Both the position numbers and the translations under genes were made by a program. This document shows positions 45,211-53,820 of a DNA stretch of 64,000 bases, piece after piece. This DNA is from Prevotella sp. (GTDB lineage Bacteria; Bacteroidota; Bacteroidia; Bacteroidales; Bacteroidaceae): positions 1-64,000 of the forward strand of contig JAFRPY010000062.1 in the NCBI GenBank assembly GCA_017428925.1. The letters run 5' to 3'. A model generated the notes under the pieces. The model was not told where the DNA came from and did no database searches. It was given only the letters and a program-made list of their open reading frames with translations. Each line of letters starts with the position of its first letter. Position 1 is the first letter of the stretch.

Positions 45211-46311
45211 ATGGAACATCCAGAGAATAGTGAAGAATACAAGGGACTGCAGGTTAATGCCGGAGTAAAAAGCCAGAGCATTGTGAATCCCTACCTGAAG
45301 CGTGGCCATTTCCGTCGTCGTGAATATTCTGCTGCCGAGATGGTTGAGGGTATCATAAAAGGTGATATCACCATCCTTTCGCAGGCGGTTACCTTGGTTG
45401 AGAGCGTCAATCCCGACCATTACGCCAAGGCTCAGGAAGTAATTGACAAGTGCCTGCCCTATAGCGGCAATTCTGTTCGCATTGGCATCAGTGGAGTGCC
45501 AGGCGCCGGAAAAAGCACCAGCATTGATGAGTTCGGTATCCACGTACTGGAACGGACGAGCGGAAAACTGGCAGTGCTGGCCATTGACCCTTCAAGCGAG
45601 CGCAGTAAGGGTAGTATACTTGGTGACAAGACGCGCATGGAGAAACTCTCGCTGAGAAAAGAGGCTTTCATCCGTCCTTCGCCTACGGCGGGTTCATTGG
45701 GTGGTGTAGCACGAAAGACTCGTGAGACAATCATCCTCTGTGAGGCAGCAGGTTTTGACAAGATTTTTGTGGAGACCGTCGGAGTGGGGCAGAGTGAGAC
45801 GGCCTGCCATTCGATGGTGGATTTCTTCCTGCTTATTCAGTTGGCGGGAACGGGAGATGAGCTGCAAGGCATTAAGCGTGGCATCATGGAGATTGCCGAC
45901 GGTATCGTTATCAATAAGTGTGATGGCGAGAATGTGGACCGTTGCCAGATGGCCGCCACCAATTTCCGCAACGCCCTCCATTTCTTTCCTATGCCTGAGA
46001 GCGGATGGCAGCCCAAGGTGTTATGCTACAGCGGTTTCTACGGCTATGGCATCAAGGAGGTTTGGGACATGATTTACCAATACCTTGACTTTGTGAAACA
46101 GAACGGATATTTCCAGTATCGCCGCAACGAGCAGTCGAAATACTGGATGTATGAGAGCATCAATGAGCATTTGCGCAACTCGTTCTATAACAATCCGCTT
46201 ATCGTTGAGAATATCACGAAAGCAGAACAGAGCGTGCTTGGTGGCGAGAAAACATCCTTCAAGGCTGCAAGCGACTTGCTTGACATGTATTTTAGGCAAC
46301 TGAAAGGGTAA
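45211..46311 (+). CDS. meaB: Methylmalonyl-CoA mutase-associated GTPase
   Basis: G3E-type GTPase of 366 aa that protects and reloads B12-dependent methylmalonyl-CoA mutase. The P-loop is GVPGAGKST (about 95-103). LAVLAIDPSSERSKGSILGDKTRM is family-typical (cut here: DPSSERSKGSILGDKTRM). Further motifs are FVETVGVGQSE and VINKCDGEN (NKxD). The ATG at 45211 is preferred over a TTG at 45193, because homologues start at MEHPEN. The mutase genes are not in the window. With nrdJ it indicates that the cell depends on B12, likely for propionate or succinate metabolism. Its stop overlaps the ispH ATG by one base. Confidence 0.94.
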   Translation: MEHPENSEEYKGLQVNAGVKSQSIVNPYLKRGHFRRREYSAAEMVEGIIKGDITILSQAVTLVESVNPDHYAKAQEVIDKCLPYSGNSVRIGISGVPGAGKSTSIDEFGIHVLERTSGKLAVLAIDPSSERSKGSILGDKTRMEKLSLRKEAFIRPSPTAGSLGGVARKTRETIILCEAAGFDKIFVETVGVGQSETACHSMVDFFLLIQLAGTGDELQGIKRGIMEIADGIVINKCDGENVDRCQMAATNFRNALHFFPMPESGWQPKVLCYSGFYGYGIKEVWDMIYQYLDFVKQNGYFQYRRNEQSKYWMYESINEHLRNSFYNNPLIVENITKAEQSVLGGEKTSFKAASDLLDMYFRQLKG

Positions 46312-47228
46312 TGCAGATTGAAATCGACAATAGTAGCGGCTTCTGTTTCGGAGTGACAACGGCCATCCGAAAGGCTGAGGAAGAGTTGGCTTCATCTTCA
46401 CAGGATGGAGAAAAGAAAGGATTGCTCTATTGTCTGGGCGATATTGTGCACAACGGCATGGAGTGTGAGCGGTTGAAGAAACTCGGACTCATCACCATTG
46501 ACCATGAGCAGATGGAGAAACTTCACGATGTGAAAGTATTGCTTCGTGCCCATGGAGAGCCACCTGAAACCTATGAGTTGGCCAAGCGCAATAACATAGA
46601 AATCATCGATGCCACCTGTCCGGTGGTATTGCAGCTGCAAAGGAAAATCAAGCGGCAGTATGAGAGTCAGGTGCCCAAAGAAAACTCCCCTGTGGGTGAA
46701 GGCGTGAAGGATGCTTCCATCGTTATTTTCGGAAAGCCTGGTCATGCAGAAGTTTTAGGACTTGTGGGACAGACGAAGAATCAGGCTATTGTGATTGCCA
46801 CTTTCGAAGACGTGAAGAAATTGGATTTTTCGCGCGATATTTACCTGTACTCGCAGACGACTAAAAGTCTTGACGAGTTCCATCGCATCATTGAATACAT
46901 TCAGGAGCATATCTCGCCCGATTCCCGTTTCAAGAGTTTCGACACCATTTGCCGTCAAGTGGCAAATCGTATGCCCAATATCTCTAAGTTTGCTGCCCGT
47001 CACGACCTTATTCTTTTCGTCTGTGGCCGGAAAAGCAGTAACGGACGGGTGCTCTTTGAAGAATGCCAACGGGTCAATCCCAACAGCCACCTCATAGAAG
47101 GTGCAAGTGAAATCGACCCGTCGTGGTTGGAGGGCATCAACTCCATAGGAATCTGTGGAGCCACCAGCACGCCCAAGTGGCTGATGGAACAATGCCGCGA
47201 TTACTTAACGGCTTCTTCAAAGCGCTGA
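46311..47228 (+). CDS. ispH: 4-hydroxy-3-methylbut-2-enyl diphosphate reductase
   Basis: Last enzyme of the MEP pathway (305 aa). It makes IPP and DMAPP using a [4Fe-4S] cluster. The three cluster Cys are in SSGFCFGV (about 12), IDATCPVV (about 102) and [11 protein letters not shown] (about 208). Substrate-binding residues lie in LRAHGEPP and [14 protein letters not shown] short insert, [16 protein letters not shown] (about residues 118-133), separates conserved strands and looks specific to this lineage. Translation is coupled to meaB. The 3' end overlaps the convergent cmk gene by 28 nt. The polyprenyl synthase at 51.3 kb uses its products. Confidence 0.95.
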   Translation: MQIEIDNSSGFCFGVTTAIRKAEEELASSSQDGEKKGLLYCLGDIVHNGMECERLKKLGLITIDHEQMEKLHDVKVLLRAHGEPPETYELAKRNNIEIIDATCPVVLQLQRKIKRQYESQVPKENSPVGEGVKDASIVIFGKPGHAEVLGLVGQTKNQAIVIATFEDVKKLDFSRDIYLYSQTTKSLDEFHRIIEYIQEHISPDSRFKSFDTICRQVANRMPNISKFAARHDLILFVCGRKSSNGRVLFEECQRVNPNSHLIEGASEIDPSWLEGINSIGICGATSTPKWLMEQCRDYLTASSKR

Positions 47229-47890
47229 TACAGCCATTCGTTCTGCTCGGGGATAGTCATTTCCGAATTGTCAAGGAGCAAAGCGTCTTCGGCCTGTTTC
47301 AGTGGCGACACCTCGCGATGGGAATCTAAATAGTCGCGTTCCTGCACGTTCTTCAGAATCTCATCAAAGTCAGCCTCCATGCCTTTGCCTTTCAGTTCGT
47401 CATAACGGCGCTGGGCGCGGACTTCTGCTGATGCGGTTACGAAAATCTTCAGCTCGGCATTCGGGAACACTACCGTGCCGATGTCACGGCCATCCATAAC
47501 AATTCCGCCTTCGGTTCCCATACGTTGCTGTTGTTCCACCATGGCCTCACGCACAAAGCCGATGGCTGAAATGGCAGAAACATTGTTGGACACTTCCATG
47601 CCGCGGATTTCTTTTTCCACCAGTTCGTCGTTAAGATAGGTGTCTGGACGTCCTGTCTCGGGATTAAACTTGAACGAAATCTTTATATCATCCATGCGTT
47701 GCTGCAGTTCGTCTGTCTTTATGGTACCGTCTTCATTGATGAGGGAATTGCGCAGTGCAAAAAGTGTTACCGAACGATACATCGCCCCTGTGTCTACATA
47801 CACATATCCTATACGTTTAGCCAAGTCCTTGGCCATGGTCGATTTTCCGCACGAAGAGTGCCCATCGATAGCAATAGTAATTTTCTTCAT
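47201..47890 (-). CDS. cmk: Cytidylate kinase
   Basis: Cmk of 229 aa, which phosphorylates CMP and dCMP. The P-loop [15 protein letters not shown] is at the N-terminus. [11 protein letters not shown] follows, and the CMP-binding region contains [20 protein letters not shown]. The LID-like stretch has [12 protein letters not shown]. The length is usual. It has its own promoter (47920-47927) and runs head-to-head into ispH; the last 28 coding bases of both genes overlap. Confidence 0.95.
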   Translation of the reverse strand: MKKITIAIDGHSSCGKSTMAKDLAKRIGYVYVDTGAMYRSVTLFALRNSLINEDGTIKTDELQQRMDDIKISFKFNPETGRPDTYLNDELVEKEIRGMEVSNNVSAISAIGFVREAMVEQQQRMGTEGGIVMDGRDIGTVVFPNAELKIFVTASAEVRAQRRYDELKGKGMEADFDEILKNVQERDYLDSHREVSPLKQAEDALLLDNSEMTIPEQNEWLYQRFEEAVK

Positions 47891-47919
47891 TTGAATAAAA
47901 TATTATCGAATTGTACTTG

Positions 47920-47927
47920 CAAAGATA
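47920..47927 (-). promoter_or_regulatory. cmk promoter, -7 box
   Basis: Minus-strand TATCTTTG, 29 nt before the cmk ATG. Confidence 0.6.
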
Positions 47928-48099
47928 TTACTTTTTTTTCAATCTCCAATAAAAACGCTTCAATTAATTGCGTAATTCCTCTTGAACTTGATAACATCCT
48001 TTTTGCAAGATATAGCGAAAAATCTCTTTTTTGCCATTGTAATAGACAAACGAAAACGTTTTTGCAATGATACAAAATGAATATTTGTCGATTTTTTTA

Positions 48100-48107
48100 T
48101 AAATTTG
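48100..48107 (+). promoter_or_regulatory. CE15 gene promoter, -7 box
   Basis: TAAATTTG, 50 nt before the ATG at 48158. It lies downstream of the in-frame ATG at 48077, which is therefore unlikely to be the start. Confidence 0.6.
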
Positions 48108-48157
48108 CACCGGAAAATATTGAATTATCAACTATTATTATACTAAACATAACGATT

Positions 48158-49402
48158 ATGAAAAGAATATTCATACTGTTTCTTTCGTCAGTTGTGATGA
48201 CCACAATGGCCCAGGCCCAGCGTGTAATTCCACTGGTGTACAAGGTGGAGAATACGGGTGCGGCTGCTAAACCCCAGTTGCCCACAAAGGAAAAGGCCAA
48301 GAAGGTTGAATCGCTGACCAATCCTTTCGAGTGGTCAAGCGGCAAGGGAAAGGTGAAGAAATTCGCTGACTGGAGTAAGCGTCGTGGTGAAATAGCCAAG
48401 GAGATACAAAACTATGAAATCGGAACCAAACCCACGGTTTCACCCGGGGCGGTAAAGGCAGAGATGGATGGTGATACACTGAAAGTGACCGTGACGGTGA
48501 ACAGCGAGACATTACAACTGAAATCTCTTATTTCATATCCTGAAGTGGGCGAGCCACCATACGCCTTGATGATTGGAACGAGTGGTATTTCACTGCCTAA
48601 AGAAGTCTTCAACGGCCGTCCCATCGCAAGGATGACATTTGCAGAACGGCAAGTGAACAATTATTCGCAGTTCGGAAAGCCAGCAGGACGTGGAAACTAT
48701 GCCTTCGACCGTCTTTACCCCGAATTGAAGGAAAATGGTGCATATAGCGAATGGGCATGGGGATTGAGTCGACTGATTGACGGTCTGCAGCAACTTGGCC
48801 CAGAGGTGACGAAAATCAACATGGAGCGCATCGGTGTGACAGGTTGCTCGTATGCAGGAAAGATGGCGCTGTTCTGTGGTGCTTTCGATGAGCGTGTTGC
48901 CCTGACCATTACTCAGGAGCCAGGCGGCGGCGGTGCGGCTGCCTGGCGTTATTCTCACTGGCACAACGGCCAGCCTGGCGTGGAAGCCGTGGAGTGTCTG
49001 GACAATACTGATTATCATTGGTTTATGGAGAGCCTGAAAGAAAAATATAGTGGTGACGAAGTTTCATATCTTCCCTACGACCATCATGAGTTGGTAGCCA
49101 TGGTATGTCCTCGCGCGCTGCTTATGTTAGGCAATCCCGATTACAAGTGGTTGGCTGATCCTTCGGCTTATGTGTCAATGAATGCAGCGCTGAAAGTATG
49201 GCAGAAGTTTGGCATCGAAGACCGTGTGGGCTATTCCATCGTTCCTGGTCATGGCCATTGTCGGTTGCATCCTGACCAGTATCCTGAGGTTGAGGCTTAT
49301 TTAGACAAGTTTCTCTTGGGCAAGAAAGATGTGAATACAAGAGTGCGCATTGCTCCTGCTGAATATGAGAAAATTGACCTTAACCGGTGGATTAACTGGT
49401 AA
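48158..49402 (+). CDS. CE15 glucuronoyl esterase
   Basis: Exported alpha/beta-hydrolase of 414 aa. It resembles carbohydrate esterase family 15, which cuts ester bonds between lignin and the glucuronic acid side chains of xylan. The signal peptide is about 1-20 (MTTMAQAQ). The nucleophile motif is VTGCSYAGKMAL (about residue 230), the CE15 form of GCSxxGK. It is followed by TQEPGGGGAAAWR and a catalytic His in VPGHGHCRLH. The ATG at 48158 gives the signal peptide and lies after the -7 box; the upstream ATG would add 27 residues. The enzyme fits a plant-fibre degrader together with GH94, GH3 and GH97. Confidence 0.88.
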   Translation: MKRIFILFLSSVVMTTMAQAQRVIPLVYKVENTGAAAKPQLPTKEKAKKVESLTNPFEWSSGKGKVKKFADWSKRRGEIAKEIQNYEIGTKPTVSPGAVKAEMDGDTLKVTVTVNSETLQLKSLISYPEVGEPPYALMIGTSGISLPKEVFNGRPIARMTFAERQVNNYSQFGKPAGRGNYAFDRLYPELKENGAYSEWAWGLSRLIDGLQQLGPEVTKINMERIGVTGCSYAGKMALFCGAFDERVALTITQEPGGGGAAAWRYSHWHNGQPGVEAVECLDNTDYHWFMESLKEKYSGDEVSYLPYDHHELVAMVCPRALLMLGNPDYKWLADPSAYVSMNAALKVWQKFGIEDRVGYSIVPGHGHCRLHPDQYPEVEAYLDKFLLGKKDVNTRVRIAPAEYEKIDLNRWINW

Positions 49403-49467
49403 GGCTGCCGGCGACAAAATATTGATATTTGTTTGTTTCCTGGATAGCTTGGCTATCCAATATGGAA

Positions 49468-49499
49468 GGGGATGTGTCGAAAAAGCACATTCCCTTTTT
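49468..49499 (+). terminator. CE15 gene terminator
   Basis: The stem GGGGATGTG / CACATTCCC is followed by TTTTTG. A smaller hairpin, GGATAGC / GCTATCC, lies just before it (49442-49458). Confidence 0.75.
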
Positions 49500-49500
49500 G

Positions 49501-50451
49501 TTATAGACTATATGAGAGATTGATGAGGAGAGAGGATGAACTGACGTGGTATTTCCCATAAGCAAAGTTCAGCTTGAAACGGTCGAGCTGCAATCCAGCA
49601 CCCAGTGAGAGTCCGGCGCCGTGGGAACTGCCTTTTTCTTCATCGTTAGCCACAATCTTCATTTCGTTGGCACGGCGGAAGTTATAACCTGCCGCTAAAT
49701 AAAACTGTTCGCCCAAAAGCAGATCAACACCAACCACCCAGTGATTGATGAACTTGTAATTCCAATGGTTGAGGTCGACAAGAGATGCCGACAAGCGGAT
49801 GGGGCTGTTGGCAAGCCGTTTTGTGGCACCAATCTGAACGTCGATGGGCATGCTGCCATACTCTTCGTCGTAAGCCTTGAGTTCACCTCCTAAGTTCTTT
49901 GCGACGGCTGAAAGGCTCCATTCATTGTCGGGATTATAGTAATTGATGCCAAGGTCTACACCGACGGCAATGGAATTATAATGGCCGATGTAGCTGGTGA
50001 TGAATTTAGCGGTAATTCCGCCCACAAGATTCTTGGCAAGTGTATAGCTGAAAGCACCGCTGAGGGCAATGTCGCGGGCTGAAAAATCACCCGTCTGAAT
50101 GTTGTTGGCATCGGTCTCCTTCATCGTTCCGTAGTCAATATAATGAGCCATTGCTGCCCATGATGCCTTTTCGTTGACAACTCGGGAGAACGAGGCACTA
50201 CCGGTGATAACACCTTCCATATACGTCATGAAATTGAGATTGAGGGTATTGTCGCTGACACTTCCTAAAAGAGCGGGATTGAGAAATGTCAGGGTAGGGT
50301 CATCTTCGATGATGGAGATGTTGTCACCTCCTAATGCTGCCGCATGGGCACTGACAGGCAGACGCAGGAAATTATATTGCGTCTGACTCTCTTGTGCACT
50401 CAATGCCATGCAAAACAGTGTCATGAGAATCGAAAATACCACTTTTTTCAT
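49501..50451 (-). CDS. porQ: Type IX secretion system protein PorQ
   Basis: Outer-membrane beta-barrel of 316 aa. The signal peptide is about 1-20 (MALSAQ). The family stretch FLRLPVSAHAAALGGDNISI leads into many amphipathic strands, and the chain ends in LLINLSYSL. PorQ works with PorU and PorZ on the cell surface in the attachment of cargo exported by the type IX system. No other por/gld genes are in the window. It has its own -7 box (50474-50481) and converges with the CE15 gene. Confidence 0.88.
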   Translation of the reverse strand: MKKVVFSILMTLFCMALSAQESQTQYNFLRLPVSAHAAALGGDNISIIEDDPTLTFLNPALLGSVSDNTLNLNFMTYMEGVITGSASFSRVVNEKASWAAMAHYIDYGTMKETDANNIQTGDFSARDIALSGAFSYTLAKNLVGGITAKFITSYIGHYNSIAVGVDLGINYYNPDNEWSLSAVAKNLGGELKAYDEEYGSMPIDVQIGATKRLANSPIRLSASLVDLNHWNYKFINHWVVGVDLLLGEQFYLAAGYNFRRANEMKIVANDEEKGSSHGAGLSLGAGLQLDRFKLNFAYGKYHVSSSSLLINLSYSL

Positions 50452-50473
50452 CTCTTTTTGCTTATTTTAATTG

Positions 50474-50481
50474 CAAAGATA
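50474..50481 (-). promoter_or_regulatory. porQ promoter, -7 box
   Basis: Minus-strand TATCTTTG, 22 nt before the porQ ATG. Confidence 0.55.
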
Positions 50482-50504
50482 CAGATTTTTTCAAAATCTA
50501 TCAT

Positions 50505-50512
50505 TATTTTTG
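50505..50512 (+). promoter_or_regulatory. tonB promoter, -7 box
   Basis: TATTTTTG, 43 nt before the GTG start at 50555. It is divergent from the porQ promoter 24 bp away. Confidence 0.5.
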
Positions 50513-50554
50513 CAAAATCATTCGAATGAATAACGGATTTTTTTCGCGTTTAGT

Positions 50555-51271
50555 GTGGAAACTAAAAAAACATATAGTGCCGACCTTGAACACCGTCGCG
50601 GATGGTTTTTCCTGATAGGTCTGTTGATTGCTGGAGGTCTTTTCGCACTCTTACTGATGGTGCCGCTGACGCCTGGCGATGATGAGATTGATGCCGAATT
50701 ACTGGAAAGCATCGTTCAGGACATGGAGTTCAAACCCGATCGTCCTGCCGACAATATGATAGCCTACGAGACACCAAAGCCGAAGGTCCCTGAAATAAAG
50801 GCAAAAATCAACATCGTGGAAGAGGCTAAACCACAGGAGATTCCTGAACGGTTGGTGAAGAGTCAGGAGTCGCAGCTCGATAGTGAAGGAGCGATGAAGG
50901 ACTCCACGGAACAGACAAAGGCATTGTCGCCAGTGGCTGTTGACAATAAGGATAATCCGCTAAACTTTCGCGTCGTTGAGCGTCTCCCTGAATTTCCCGG
51001 TGGTTCGGTGGAGTTTATGAAGTGGCTCACACGCAACTTGAATTATCCTGAGATGGCCCGACAACAGAAGGTCCAGGGCAAGGTGGTGGTTTCTTTTATT
51101 GTCAATGCCGACGGAAAAACTTCCGACGTTAAGGTAATCACCAAGGTTCATCCGCTTTTGGACCGTGAGGCGTTGCGTGTAATTCGTATGATGCCCGAGT
51201 GGAAACCAGGCGAGGACAATGGTAAGCCATGCAATACGATGATTGCCATCCCCGTTGTGTTTGCATTATAA
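50555..51271 (+). CDS. TonB-family energy transducer
   Basis: TonB-like protein of 238 aa with a GTG start (no ATG is better placed). A short cytoplasmic basic stretch precedes one transmembrane helix (about 17-38). A Pro/Lys/Glu-rich periplasmic spacer follows (about 60-140). The C-terminal TonB domain (about 150-238) has PEFPGGSVEFMKWL and YPEMARQQKVQGKVVVSF. It would carry energy from ExbB-ExbD to outer-membrane receptors such as the thiamine receptor at 8.3-10.7 kb. exbB and exbD genes are 5.5 kb away, in a separate operon. A polyprenyl synthase gene follows by 30 nt. Confidence 0.92.
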   Translation: METKKTYSADLEHRRGWFFLIGLLIAGGLFALLLMVPLTPGDDEIDAELLESIVQDMEFKPDRPADNMIAYETPKPKVPEIKAKINIVEEAKPQEIPERLVKSQESQLDSEGAMKDSTEQTKALSPVAVDNKDNPLNFRVVERLPEFPGGSVEFMKWLTRNLNYPEMARQQKVQGKVVVSFIVNADGKTSDVKVITKVHPLLDREALRVIRMMPEWKPGEDNGKPCNTMIAIPVVFAL

Positions 51272-51301
51272 TGATTTGATTAATTGGGAAAAGATAATGA
51301 T

Positions 51302-52276
51302 ATGAAGACAGCAGACGAAATTTTGGAGTCAATCAATGACTATCTTGACAAGTTGCCCTACGAGCGTAAACCTCAGGGACTCTACAATCCCATTCGTTAT
51401 GTGCTCTCCATTGGTGGCAAGCGCATTAGGCCAACGCTGATGATGCTGGCCTATGGTCTTTATAAGGACGATGTCGAGAGCATATTGCCTTCAGCCATCG
51501 CCTTGGAAACTTATCATAACTATACATTGTTGCACGACGATTTGATGGACAACGCCGAGGTAAGGCGGGGTCAACCTACGGTTCATAAGAAATGGGATGC
51601 CAATACCGCTATCCTTTCAGGCGATTCGATGTTGGTGCTGGCCTATGAGCGCATGGCACAGTGCCCCGTTGATAAGTTGAAGCCGGTGCTTGACCTTTTC
51701 ACCGAAACGGCACTCGAGATTGGCGAGGGACAACAATATGACATGGAGTTCGAGACGCGCAACGATGTTCGAGAGGAAGAATACATTGAGATGATACGGT
51801 TGAAAACCAGTGTCTTGTTGGCCTGTGCCCTGAAAATTGGGGCTATTCTTGCCGATGCTTCCAGTGAAGATGCCGACAATTTGTATAAGTTTGGTGAGTT
51901 GGTGGGGCTTGCATTCCAGCTGCAAGACGATTATCTCGATGTCTATGGTGACCCTGAAGTGTTCGGAAAAGCCATTGGCGGCGACATTATGTGCAATAAG
52001 AAGACATACATGCTTATCAACGCTTTCAACCTTGCTACCGATGGACAACGCGAGGAATTGTCTCGCTGGGTGAATGCTGCTAATCCTGATCCGAAGCAGA
52101 AGATAGCAGCCGTCACACACCTTTATAATGTAATAGGAATACGCGAACTTGCTGAGCAGAAAATTGCCTATTATTTTGAAAAGAGCCGCAAGTATTTGGA
52201 AGCCGTCGGTGTCAGCGATGAGCGAAAGGCTGAACTGAAAGCCTATACCGACAAGATGATGCACAGGACGTATTAA
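51302..52276 (+). CDS. Polyprenyl diphosphate synthase
   Basis: Trans-isoprenyl diphosphate synthase of 324 aa. It chains IPP onto allylic diphosphates. The first Asp-rich motif is LLHDDLMDNAEVRRGQ (DDxxD), with the second at LQDDYLDVYGD; GGKRIRPTLMM binds IPP. The residues before the first motif (ETYHNYTLLHDD) include aromatic side chains at the chain-length positions, so a short product (C15-C20) is likely; this is inference. The ATG at 51302 matches the usual family start; a TTG at 51284 is an alternative. Confidence 0.93.
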   Translation: MKTADEILESINDYLDKLPYERKPQGLYNPIRYVLSIGGKRIRPTLMMLAYGLYKDDVESILPSAIALETYHNYTLLHDDLMDNAEVRRGQPTVHKKWDANTAILSGDSMLVLAYERMAQCPVDKLKPVLDLFTETALEIGEGQQYDMEFETRNDVREEEYIEMIRLKTSVLLACALKIGAILADASSEDADNLYKFGELVGLAFQLQDDYLDVYGDPEVFGKAIGGDIMCNKKTYMLINAFNLATDGQREELSRWVNAANPDPKQKIAAVTHLYNVIGIRELAEQKIAYYFEKSRKYLEAVGVSDERKAELKAYTDKMMHRTY

Positions 52277-52298
52277 TGTAGAAAAACAGCTGTAACCA

Positions 52299-52997
52299 AT
52301 GCCTTATCGCCGATTACCAAAGACTGATACTGCTCGTTTGAAGGCGCTGAAAACGGTGCTCGACAACAATGCCATTTACACGGTTCGCAACCGTTTTATC
52401 GACTGGCAGACGCTGAACCGAGCACAGCCAGCCTACGACCGTTTGCTGACAGCTACCGAACAATACCGGCTCACGCTGGCCACCCAGGTTCGTAATAGTA
52501 AAAAAATTGAGCGATACCACCGGACGGCTCTGATGTATGTGAGCCATTTCATTCAGGTACTTTTTATGTCGGTTGAGCGCGGTGAAATTAAAAAGCAAAT
52601 GTTGCCGCTCTATGGTTTTTCTGAAGAATCCATGACTTTGCCGAAACTGAACACCCCGGAAAATCTGCTGGAGTGGGGACAGAAAATTGCCGAAGGTGAA
52701 AAGCAGAGGATAAAGAACGGTGGGCGACCCGTCTATAATCCTTCTATTGGTATGGTGAGCACCCATTACGATATTTTTCGCGAAATCTACGAGCAGCAAA
52801 AGCAGCTGCAGGAACGGACAAAAAGAGCACAGGCAGCAGTGGAAAAACTGCGGCCAGAGGTCGACGAAATACTGCTTAGCTTGTGGAACCAGATAGAAAA
52901 GCACTATGAAAACGAGCCGGCGGAGGTACGATTCAACAAGTGCCGAGAGTTGGGCGTTGTCTATTATTACCGCCGCCACGAACCCCATGAACTCTGA
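52299..52997 (+). CDS. Conserved protein of unknown function
   Basis: Cytoplasmic protein of 232 aa, not recognised by name. It has no signal peptide. It is largely helical and basic, with KALKTVLDNNAIYTVRNRFI near the start, RYHRTALMYVSHFIQVLFM in the middle and a coiled-coil segment (EQQKQLQERTKRAQAAVEKL) towards the end. The last residues EVRFNKCRELGVVYYYRR form a conserved-looking strand-rich end. It lies 22 nt after the polyprenyl synthase gene, and its 3' end meets tatD. It probably belongs to that operon. Confidence 0.8.
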   Translation: MPYRRLPKTDTARLKALKTVLDNNAIYTVRNRFIDWQTLNRAQPAYDRLLTATEQYRLTLATQVRNSKKIERYHRTALMYVSHFIQVLFMSVERGEIKKQMLPLYGFSEESMTLPKLNTPENLLEWGQKIAEGEKQRIKNGGRPVYNPSIGMVSTHYDIFREIYEQQKQLQERTKRAQAAVEKLRPEVDEILLSLWNQIEKHYENEPAEVRFNKCRELGVVYYYRRHEPHEL

Positions 52998-53013
52998 TTT
53001 CGACTGTTATCCC

Positions 53014-53820
53014 ATGAACTTTATAGATACTCATACCCATTTAGACGGAGAAGAGTTCCGCGACGATCTCCCTGAGGTTATCTCGCGTGCTCAGAATGCC
53101 GGCGTCAGCAAAGTTTTTGTTCCTGCCATTGATCTCCCTTCGGTGACCACTGTTGTTGACGTTTGCCGAAGGTTTCCTGGTTATGCCTATCCCATGATAG
53201 GACTTCATCCCGAAGAAGTGAAGGCCGACTGGCAAGAAGTGTTGAATGAGATGAAGGTGTTGCTGGCTTCTGCGAAAGACCTATTCATAGCGATTGGCGA
53301 AGTGGGACTTGACTTTTACTGGAGCCGTGAGTTTCAGTCGGAACAGTTGTCTGCCTTTGAAGAGCAGGTGAAATGGAGCATCGAGAAACGTTTGCCGCTG
53401 ATGATTCATTGTCGTAAGGCACAGAACGAAATGGTCAGTCTGCTTAAGAAATACAAAGCCGATTTACCAGGCGGCGTTTTCCATTGTTTTACAGGAAATG
53501 AGAAAGAAGCCGAGGAACTGCTACAGTTCGATCGGTTCGTTCTGGGTATTGGCGGAGTGCTGACGTTCAAAAAAAGTCATCTGCCAGAAGTTCTGGCAGA
53601 TGCAGTACCCTTGAATCGGGTTGTGCTTGAGACCGACAGCCCCTATATGGCTCCTGTTCCCATGCGTGGAAAGCGCAACGAAAGTGCTTATGTGCGGTAC
53701 GTCCTTGACAAAATGGCCCTGAGTTATGGCGTAGCTCCTGAAGTGGTTGCCGAGGCCACCAATGCCAATGTGGAGCGCATCTTCACAAAGGCCTATTCAA
53801 CCGCACTCTCTGAAAAATAG
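53014..53820 (+). CDS. tatD: TatD-family metal-dependent hydrolase (DNase)
   Basis: TIM-barrel hydrolase of 268 aa, related to TatD nucleases that degrade DNA or repair 3' ends. Metal ligands are in FIDTHTHLDG (N-terminus), AIGEVGLDF, LMIHCRKA, GGVFHCFTGN and ETDSPYMAP. The ATG at 53014 matches the usual start (MNFIDTHTH). An in-frame ATG at 52987 overlaps the previous stop and is also possible. The 3' end overlaps the convergent GH3 gene by 28 nt. Confidence 0.93.
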   Translation: MNFIDTHTHLDGEEFRDDLPEVISRAQNAGVSKVFVPAIDLPSVTTVVDVCRRFPGYAYPMIGLHPEEVKADWQEVLNEMKVLLASAKDLFIAIGEVGLDFYWSREFQSEQLSAFEEQVKWSIEKRLPLMIHCRKAQNEMVSLLKKYKADLPGGVFHCFTGNEKEAEELLQFDRFVLGIGGVLTFKKSHLPEVLADAVPLNRVVLETDSPYMAPVPMRGKRNESAYVRYVLDKMALSYGVAPEVVAEATNANVERIFTKAYSTALSEK

